64,000 nucleotides of DNA from Pseudoclavibacter caeni (lineage in GTDB: Bacteria; Actinomycetota; Actinomycetes; Actinomycetales; Microbacteriaceae): assembly GCF_008831125.1 (NCBI RefSeq), contig NZ_WBKA01000002.1, positions 62,001 to 126,000 on the forward strand, read 5' to 3'. The notes under the pieces are model-generated. The model saw only the letters and a program-made list of their open reading frames with translations, ran no database searches and was not told the DNA's origin. The position numbers and the translations under genes were made by a program. Below are positions 58,118-64,000 of this stretch, piece by piece (position 1 is the stretch's first letter; the number at the start of each line of letters is the position of its first letter).

Positions 58118-59799
58118 CCGACACCACCGCATCGACCCCGTTCGAGGTCCACGTCCCCGAACCCGTGGCCCGGGCCACGGCCGCCGCGCTCGACCGGCTC
58201 GTCGCCGACCGCGTCGCCAGCCGCCTCGACGCCGGCGACCCCACTGTCTGGGGCCCGGAGGCCGAGGCCGAGGCGTCGATCCGACTCGGCTGGGTGCACG
58301 CCGACCGGGTCTCGGCCCCGCTCGTCGACGAGATCCTCGCCTTGCGCGACGAGCTGCGCGGCCAGGGCGTCGACCGGGTCGTGCTCGCCGGCATGGGCGG
58401 CTCGTCGCTCGCCCCCGAGGTGATCACGATCGCGGCCGGGGTGCCCCTGCACGTGCTCGACACGACCGACCCGCAGCAGCTACGGCGGGTGCTCGACGCG
58501 GACATCGAGCGCACCGTGCTCGTCGTCTCGTCGAAGTCCGGCTCGACGCTCGAGACCGACTCGCAGCGGCGGGCGTACGAGGCCGCGTTCCGCGCCGCGG
58601 GCATCGACCCGGCCGGGCGGATCGTCATCGTCACCGACCCGGGCAGCCCGCTGGAGGCCTGGGGCCACGACCACGGCTGCCGCGTCTTCACCGCGGACCC
58701 GCATGTGGGCGGACGCTACTCGGCACTGACCGCCTTCGGGCTGGTGCCCTCCGGGCTCGCCGGCGCCGACATCCACGGGCTGCTCGCCGAGGCGGGCCGG
58801 GCGCTGCCCGGGCTGCTCGCTGACGACCCGGCCAACCCGGCGCTGCGGCTCGCGGCCGCGCTCGGCGGCCGGGCCCTCGCCACGGCGGACCGGGTCGACA
58901 AGTTCGCGGTCGCGTGCGCCGACGGCGGCCGGCTGGCCGACCTGCCGGCCTGGATCGAGCAGCTCGTCGCCGAGTCCACCGGCAAGCAGGGCGTCGGTGT
59001 GCTGCCGATCGCCGTCGCCGCCGGGGATCTCGAGGTCGCCGCACAGGGTCGGACCGCGGACGTGCAGCCGGTCGCCGTCGCCGACCGCACGGACGCCGCC
59101 GCACAGGCGGCGCTGCCGGACGCGGTGTGGGTGACCGGCCCGCTCGGCGCCCAGTTCGTCGGCTGGGAGGTCGCCACCGCGGCGATGGGGCTGCTGCTCG
59201 GCATCGACCCGTTCGACCAGCCGGACGTGGAGAGCGCGAAGGCCGCGGCTCGCACCCTGCTCGAGCACCCCGTCGAGGAGACCCCGGCGCTGCTGACGGA
59301 CGGGACGCTCACCGTCTCCGCCCCCGGCGAGTTCGGCCCCGTGGCAGAGGCGGCGACGCTGGCCGACGCACTGGCAGCGCTGTTCGACCAGCTCGACGAC
59401 ACGCTCGGCTACGTCGCCGTGCAGGTGTACGCGGACCGCATCGGGCTGGGCGACCTCGTCTCCCGCCGGGACGCGCTGGCGCGGGCGCTGGGCCGACCGG
59501 TCACCTTCGGCTGGGGCCCCCGCTTCCTGCACTCGACCGGGCAGTACCACAAGGGTGGCCCCGCCGAGGGCGTGTTCCTGCAGCTGACCCGGGTGAGCGA
59601 CGACCCGCTGGCGATCCCGGAGCGACCCTTCGGGTTCGCCCGGCTGATCCGCGCGCAGGCGACCGGCGACGCCCAGGTGCTCGCCGGCCACGACCTGCCT
59701 GTGCTGCGCATCGAGTCGACCGATGACGCGGGCCTCGCCCGGGCTCTGGACACCGCGGTGACCGCCGCGCGCTCCCGCCGCTCCGGGCCCCGGGACTGA
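58114..59799 (+). CDS. pgi: Glucose-6-phosphate isomerase
   Basis: 561 residues with two SIS domains. The phosphate loop is SSKSGSTLET; MGGSSLAPEV opens the first SIS domain and the C-terminal half carries STGKQGVGVLP and FLHSTGQYHKGG. It is the divergent form that sits next to tal in Micrococcales rather than the classical PGI. It feeds glucose-6-phosphate to Zwf. ATG overlaps tal. Confidence 0.9.
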   Translation: MTDTTASTPFEVHVPEPVARATAAALDRLVADRVASRLDAGDPTVWGPEAEAEASIRLGWVHADRVSAPLVDEILALRDELRGQGVDRVVLAGMGGSSLAPEVITIAAGVPLHVLDTTDPQQLRRVLDADIERTVLVVSSKSGSTLETDSQRRAYEAAFRAAGIDPAGRIVIVTDPGSPLEAWGHDHGCRVFTADPHVGGRYSALTAFGLVPSGLAGADIHGLLAEAGRALPGLLADDPANPALRLAAALGGRALATADRVDKFAVACADGGRLADLPAWIEQLVAESTGKQGVGVLPIAVAAGDLEVAAQGRTADVQPVAVADRTDAAAQAALPDAVWVTGPLGAQFVGWEVATAAMGLLLGIDPFDQPDVESAKAAARTLLEHPVEETPALLTDGTLTVSAPGEFGPVAEAATLADALAALFDQLDDTLGYVAVQVYADRIGLGDLVSRRDALARALGRPVTFGWGPRFLHSTGQYHKGGPAEGVFLQLTRVSDDPLAIPERPFGFARLIRAQATGDAQVLAGHDLPVLRIESTDDAGLARALDTAVTAARSRRSGPRD

Positions 59800-59805
59800 A
59801 CGACG

Positions 59806-61356
59806 ATGGCCTCCCCCGCCCTCGACGTCACCGGTGACGCGTTCACCCCCCTGCGGCGCGCCGACGACCGGCGGCTGCTGCGGATCGCCGGCCCGGCCGC
59901 CCTGGTGATCTTCGGCGTCACCGGCGACCTGGCCCAGCGCAAGCTGCTGCCGGCCGTGTACGACCTGGCCAACCGCGGCCTGCTCTCCCCCGCGTTCAGC
60001 CTCGTCGGGTTCGGCCGCCGCGAGTGGAGCGCCGACCGGTTCGCCGCGTTCGTCGAGCAGGCCGTCCGCCGCGGGGCGCGCACCCCGTTCCGCCAGCAGG
60101 TCTGGGACCAGCTCGCGGCGGGCTTCCGGTTCGTCAGCGGGGCGTTCGACGACCCGGCCGCGTACCAGCAGCTGGACGCGACCCTGCGGGAGCTCACCCG
60201 CGTCCGCGGCACGCGCGGCAACGCCGCGTTCTACCTGTCGATCCCGCCCCGGCACTTCTCGGACGTGTGCGACCACCTGGCCCGGCAGGGGCTCGCCGGC
60301 CACGATGATCGCTCCTGGCGGCGGGTCGTGATCGAGAAGCCCTTCGGTCACGACCTGCGCAGCGCCCAGGCGCTCAACGCGGTCGTCGAGCGGGTGTTCG
60401 CCCCGGACGACATCTTCCGCATCGACCACTATCTGGGCAAGGAGACCGTCCAGAACATCCTCGCGTTCCGGTTCGCCAACGCGATCTTCGAGCCGCTGTG
60501 GAACGCGAACCACATCGACCACGTGCAGATCACGATGGCCGAGGACATCGGCATCGGCGGACGGGCCGGCTATTACGACGGCATCGGGGCGGCCCGAGAC
60601 GTCATCCAGAACCACCTGCTGCAGCTGCTGGCGCTCACCGCGATGGAGGAGCCGACCTCGTTCTCGCCGCGGGCGCTGCGCAGCGAGAAGATCAAGGTGC
60701 TCGGCGCGCTCGGCCTGCCCGCCGACCTCGAGGCGCACACCGCCCGCGGTCAGTACCTGGGCGGCTGGCAGGGCGGCCGGCTCGTGCACGGCTACCTCGA
60801 CGAGGAGGGCACGGCCCCGGACTCGACGACCGAGACGTACGCCGCGTTCCGGGTCGACGTGCACACCCGCCGCTGGGCCGGGGTGCCGTTCTACCTGCGG
60901 GCCGGCAAGCGGCTCGGCCGCCGGGTCACCGAGATCGCCCTGGTGTTCCGGGAGATCCCCCAGCAGCTGTTCACGCCGGGGCAGACCGCGGCGATGGGCC
61001 CCAACGCGCTGGTCATCCGCGTGCAGCCCGAGGAGGGGATCACGCTGCGCTTCGGGTCGAAGGTGCCGGACACGAACATGACCGTGCGCGACGTGAACAT
61101 GGACTTCGTGTACGGCCACTCGTTCGCCGAGGCGAGCCCCGAGGCGTACGAGCGGCTGATCCTCGACATGCTGCTCGGGGATCCGCCGCTGTTCCCCCGG
61201 CACGAGGAGGTCGAGCTCGGCTGGCGGGTGCTCGACCCGATCGAGCGGCTCTGGGCCGAGCACGGCCGCCCCGAGGGGTACCGGCCCGGCACTTGGGGGC
61301 CGGCGAGCGCGGACACGATGCTTGCCCGCGACGGCAGGAGGTGGCGCAGGCCATGA
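59806..61356 (+). CDS. zwf: Glucose-6-phosphate dehydrogenase
   Basis: 516 residues. NADP-binding FGVTGDLAQRKLLPAVY near residue 37; substrate motif RIDHYLGKE with the catalytic His; EKPFGHDL and a conserved C-terminal domain. Makes NADPH and 6-phosphogluconolactone. It starts 6 bases after pgi and overlaps opcA, its activator, by 4 bases. Confidence 0.96.
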   Translation: MASPALDVTGDAFTPLRRADDRRLLRIAGPAALVIFGVTGDLAQRKLLPAVYDLANRGLLSPAFSLVGFGRREWSADRFAAFVEQAVRRGARTPFRQQVWDQLAAGFRFVSGAFDDPAAYQQLDATLRELTRVRGTRGNAAFYLSIPPRHFSDVCDHLARQGLAGHDDRSWRRVVIEKPFGHDLRSAQALNAVVERVFAPDDIFRIDHYLGKETVQNILAFRFANAIFEPLWNANHIDHVQITMAEDIGIGGRAGYYDGIGAARDVIQNHLLQLLALTAMEEPTSFSPRALRSEKIKVLGALGLPADLEAHTARGQYLGGWQGGRLVHGYLDEEGTAPDSTTETYAAFRVDVHTRRWAGVPFYLRAGKRLGRRVTEIALVFREIPQQLFTPGQTAAMGPNALVIRVQPEEGITLRFGSKVPDTNMTVRDVNMDFVYGHSFAEASPEAYERLILDMLLGDPPLFPRHEEVELGWRVLDPIERLWAEHGRPEGYRPGTWGPASADTMLARDGRRWRRP

Positions 61357-62330
61357 TCATCGACATGCCGGACACGGACACCGCGTCGGTGGGCCGCCGC
61401 CTCGTCGCGGAGCGCGAGGCCACCGGGTTCAGCGCGCTGGGCCGTGTGCTCACCCTCGTGGTGATCACGCGTCCGGAGGACGCCGAGCACGCGGTGGAGA
61501 CCGCAGCGGCTGCCTCCCGGGAGCATCCGATGCGGGTGATCACGGTCATCATCCGCCCGGACGAGCCGGTCGACCGGCTCGACGCGCAGCTGCGGCTCGG
61601 CGCCGACGACGGTGCGAGCGAGGTGGTCGTGATGGCCGCCCTGGGCCGCGTGGGCGGGTCGATCGACACGCTCGTGATGGGGCTGCTGCTGCCCGATGTG
61701 CCGGTGGTGCTGTGGTTCACCGGGGATCTCGCGACGTCGCCGGAGTCCGAGGCGCTCGCCTCGCTCGGGTCGCTCGGCCGGATCGCCGCCCGGCGGGTGT
61801 CGGACGTGACGCATGCGGCGGACCCCGTCGCGGCGCTGCGGATCGCCGCCGAACGCTACCAGCCCGGGGACGCCGACCTGGCCTGGTCACAGATCAGCAT
61901 CCTGCGGGCGCAGCTGGCGGCCACGCTCGACCAGCCGCCGTATCTGACGGTCACCGCCGCGCGGATGCGTGGGCGGGTCCGCAGCCCCGAGTTCCGGCTG
62001 CTCGCCGCCTGGCTCGTGCTCAGTCTGGGCGTGCCCGTGACGCTCGAGGCCGCCGACTCGCCCATATCGATCGCCGAGGTGGCGCTCACCCGCGCCGACG
62101 GGGACATCACACTGATCGGCGACCCTGCTGCCGGGGTCACCCGTCTGCGGCTGCCGGACCTGCCCGAGCAGCATCTGCCGCTCACGCAGCGCACGGCCGC
62201 GGAGTGTCTCTCCGAGGAGCTGCGCCGCCTCGACCAGGATCGCGTCTACGGCGACGTGCTGCGCCGCGGGCTGCCCCTGCTCGACGGCGGGCCACTGCGC
62301 GACGCCGATGAGGACGGCCGCCATGTATGA
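61353..62330 (+). CDS. opcA: Glucose-6-phosphate dehydrogenase assembly protein OpcA
   Basis: 325 residues, an OpcA-family protein needed for Zwf assembly or redox regulation in cyanobacteria and actinobacteria. Typical segments are RVLTLVVITRPEDAEHA, HPMRVITVI and PDVPVVLWF. No known enzyme motif. ATG at 61353 overlaps the zwf stop; ATG at 61365 is a possible alternative. Confidence 0.93.
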   Translation: MIIDMPDTDTASVGRRLVAEREATGFSALGRVLTLVVITRPEDAEHAVETAAAASREHPMRVITVIIRPDEPVDRLDAQLRLGADDGASEVVVMAALGRVGGSIDTLVMGLLLPDVPVVLWFTGDLATSPESEALASLGSLGRIAARRVSDVTHAADPVAALRIAAERYQPGDADLAWSQISILRAQLAATLDQPPYLTVTAARMRGRVRSPEFRLLAAWLVLSLGVPVTLEAADSPISIAEVALTRADGDITLIGDPAAGVTRLRLPDLPEQHLPLTQRTAAECLSEELRRLDQDRVYGDVLRRGLPLLDGGPLRDADEDGRHV

Positions 62331-63093
62331 CGCACAGCAGGCGGGTGACGGAACAGGAGACAGGGCAGACCAGGCGGGCGACGGACCGAGCCGGGACGCG
62401 TCCCCCGGGATCTGGCGGCATCTGGTCGCGCCCACGCCGGAGGCGGCCGTCGCCGCGGCGACCCGGGCGGTGCTGCTCGGCGTGCGCGACCGGCTCGCCG
62501 CCGGAGCCGACCGGGTCACGGTGGGGTTGACCGGGGGCGGCGCGGGGTCGGCGATCACCCGGGCGCTCGGCGATGTCGCGGACGCGCCCTGGGACCGCGT
62601 CGACCTGTGGTACGGCGACGAGCGCTGGGTGCGTGTGGACGACCCCGAGCGCAACGACGCCGTGGCGCGGGACGTCCTCCGACGGCATCCGGACGGCATC
62701 GGCCGCGCCCGCCTGCACCCGGCCCCACAGCCGGCCGCGGGTTCGAACGACCCCGACGTCGCGGCCCGAGCCCTCGCCGCGGATCTGCCCGACCGGTTCG
62801 ACGTGCTCGTGCTGGGCGTCGGCCCGGACGGCCATGTGGCGTCGCTGTTCCCCGACCGTGCCTGGGCCGTCGACCCGGCCGCCGACGCCTTCGCGGTGCG
62901 CGACAGCCCGAAGCCTCCGCTGGTGCGGCTGACCGTGTCGATGGCGATGATCCGCCGCTCACGCCGGGTCGTACTCGTCGCCGTCGGCGCCGCGAAGGCG
63001 GCCGCGGTGCGGGGCGTGCTCGCCGGTGACCCCGCGCTGCCCGCCATGCACGCGACGGGGGTGGAGTCGACGCTGCTGGTCTCCACTGCCTGA
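62323..63093 (+). CDS. pgl: 6-phosphogluconolactonase
   Basis: 256 residues, NagB/DevB-type. GLTGGGAGSAITRAL binds phosphate; WYGDERWV carries the conserved acid residues; LGVGPDGHVASLFP has the catalytic His. Hydrolyses the Zwf product. ATG at 62323 has GAGGA about 10 bases upstream and overlaps opcA by 8 bases; ATG at 62308 is less likely. Last gene of the operon; 6-phosphogluconate dehydrogenase is not in this window. Confidence 0.94.
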   Translation: MYDAQQAGDGTGDRADQAGDGPSRDASPGIWRHLVAPTPEAAVAAATRAVLLGVRDRLAAGADRVTVGLTGGGAGSAITRALGDVADAPWDRVDLWYGDERWVRVDDPERNDAVARDVLRRHPDGIGRARLHPAPQPAAGSNDPDVAARALAADLPDRFDVLVLGVGPDGHVASLFPDRAWAVDPAADAFAVRDSPKPPLVRLTVSMAMIRRSRRVVLVAVGAAKAAAVRGVLAGDPALPAMHATGVESTLLVSTA

Positions 63094-63285
63094 GCATCCG
63101 CTGGGCATGGGCAAGACCGAGCATCAGCAGGATGTCGCGAGGTGGGGCATCCCAGACGTCGTGGCAAGGGCGGCGGTCAGTCGTCGCCATGCCGGGCCTC
63201 TGCGAAGTGTCACGGGGTGAGCGTCTGCCACAACGTCGCCGGACAAGGCCTCGCAGGTCGTCGCGGACGAGCGAGCGGCCGACGC

Positions 63286-64000
63286 TCAGCGCAGGCCGGC
63301 GATCGACCGCGATTCCGGGGCGCACACGAGTGCCGAGAGCGCGGCGAGCAGCGCGCACACCGCCATCGTCACCGCGACGGTCGTCAGAGAGACCGAGCCG
63401 GTGATCGTCACGATCGGTGAGACCAGGGCGGCCATCCCGTACTGCAGGGCGCCCATGACGGCGCTCGCCATGCCGGCGCCGCGGCCGTGCCGGGCGAGCC
63501 CCAAGGTCATGCTGTTGGCCATGATGAGCGGGAACGGCGCGCCGACCAGGCAGGCCAGCACGAGCAGCAGCCACAGCGGGGGCAGCGTCCCGCCCCAGGC
63601 GAGCACGACCACGAGCAGCGCCCCGGCCATGACGACGTCGATCAGCAGCCCGCCGATGAGCAGCCGCCACATCGCGACCCGGCGCACGAGCCGGGTGTTC
63701 AGAGATCCGGCGACGAGTGTGCACACCGCGAACACCGCCATGCACAGGGCGAACCGGGTGCTGTCGAGCCCGTAGAGCAGCTGCAGCACCACCGACGAGC
63801 TGGAGATCCAGGTGAACAGCACGCCGAAACCGAAGACCTGTGAGAGGGTGAAGCCCAGGAACGACCGGTCGCGCAGCACCGTGGCCGTCGACCGGGCGAG
63901 GGCCCGCATCCCGCCGACGAGTCGGCGCTCGCCCGGCAGCGACTCGCCCAGCACGAGGACGCTCGCCACGAGCATCAGCGCGGCGATGCCGGTCAGCACG
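63286..64000 (-). CDS. Bcr/CflA-type MFS exporter, partial
   Basis: The C-terminal ~237 residues of a major facilitator; the gene continues beyond the right edge and its start is not visible. Seven or so hydrophobic helices, GESLPGERR at the end of a helix in the middle of the protein, and the YGLDSTRFAL loop match drug-efflux Bcr/CflA members. Substrate unknown. Confidence 0.82.
   Translation of the reverse strand, partial: VLTGIAALMLVASVLVLGESLPGERRLVGGMRALARSTATVLRDRSFLGFTLSQVFGFGVLFTWISSSSVVLQLLYGLDSTRFALCMAVFAVCTLVAGSLNTRLVRRVAMWRLLIGGLLIDVVMAGALLVVVLAWGGTLPPLWLLLVLACLVGAPFPLIMANSMTLGLARHGRGAGMASAVMGALQYGMAALVSPIVTITGSVSLTTVAVTMAVCALLAALSALVCAPESRSIAGLR

Overview
The window is a dense stretch of actinobacterial chromosome of about 70% G+C. 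Gene content and order fit the Micrococcales and most resemble Microbacteriaceae: trpD next to ctaE-qcrCAB; the TrmI/PafBC/Tat/HelY block; sufBD-ferredoxin-sufC-sufT beside an ABC-F gene; ctaA/ctaB flanking tkt-tal-pgi-zwf-opcA-pgl; and the mycothiol ligase MshC. I cannot name a species. Many genes start 6-7 bases after a TANNNT box with no Shine-Dalgarno, as expected of an actinobacterium with many leaderless mRNAs. No CRISPR array, rRNA operon, intact insertion sequence or complete prophage is visible.

Layout. 1-2.7 kb: an FKBP lipoprotein, a Gly-Cys-Val tRNA cluster with a strong promoter, and a decayed tyrosine integrase against tRNA-Val. 2.7-7.3 kb: an MHS-family transporter behind a predicted tryptophan attenuator (a 24-residue leader peptide with three adjacent Trp codons), then an MgtA-type Mg2+ ATPase with an unusual 75-residue insertion. 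7.5-11.1 kb: a three-gene phospho-signalling module (FHA protein, membrane Ser/Thr kinase, FHA protein with a possible DNA-binding tail). 11.4-12.9 kb: an MFS transporter. 13-17.2 kb: qcrB, qcrA, qcrC and ctaE, the bc1 complex and oxidase subunit III. 17.4-21.2 kb: trpD, a disordered hypothetical protein, an SDR enzyme without the usual catalytic Tyr, and a 72-residue Lys/Ser-rich protein.

21.3-34.2 kb is a long minus-strand block: uppP, mshC, HAD phosphatase, trmI, FKBP lipoprotein, pafB, pafC, a small membrane protein, tatA, tatC, helY and lnt. In mycobacteria the mpa-dop-pup-prcBA-pafA proteasome genes sit between trmI and pafB; here they are absent. 34.4-41.2 kb holds an M20 peptidase, tRNA-Leu, a TauE/SafE permease, a CoA transferase, a histidine phosphatase, an alpha/beta hydrolase and a DEDD exonuclease. 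41.4-47.4 kb holds rpmE2 with a structured leader, an ABC ATPase, serB, fabG, a DUF3099 protein, a SURF1 protein and an ABC-F ATPase. 47.6-51.8 kb is the SUF iron-sulfur operon, without sufR, sufS or sufU. 52.1-63.1 kb has ctaA and ctaB for heme A and then a tightly overlapping pentose-phosphate operon. A Bcr/CflA-type exporter runs off the right edge.

Functional links: qcrCAB, ctaE, ctaA, ctaB and the SURF1 protein together build the bc1-aa3 terminal respiratory branch. SUF supplies Fe-S clusters, including that of the Rieske protein. tkt through pgl makes NADPH and pentose phosphates. PafBC is a DNA-damage regulator retained without pupylation genes beside it. The least expected signals are the Trp attenuator on an MHS transporter, a 20-bp perfect inverted repeat directly after sufT, short duplications spanning or copying stop codons at four genes, and TAG stop codons that double as -10 boxes.
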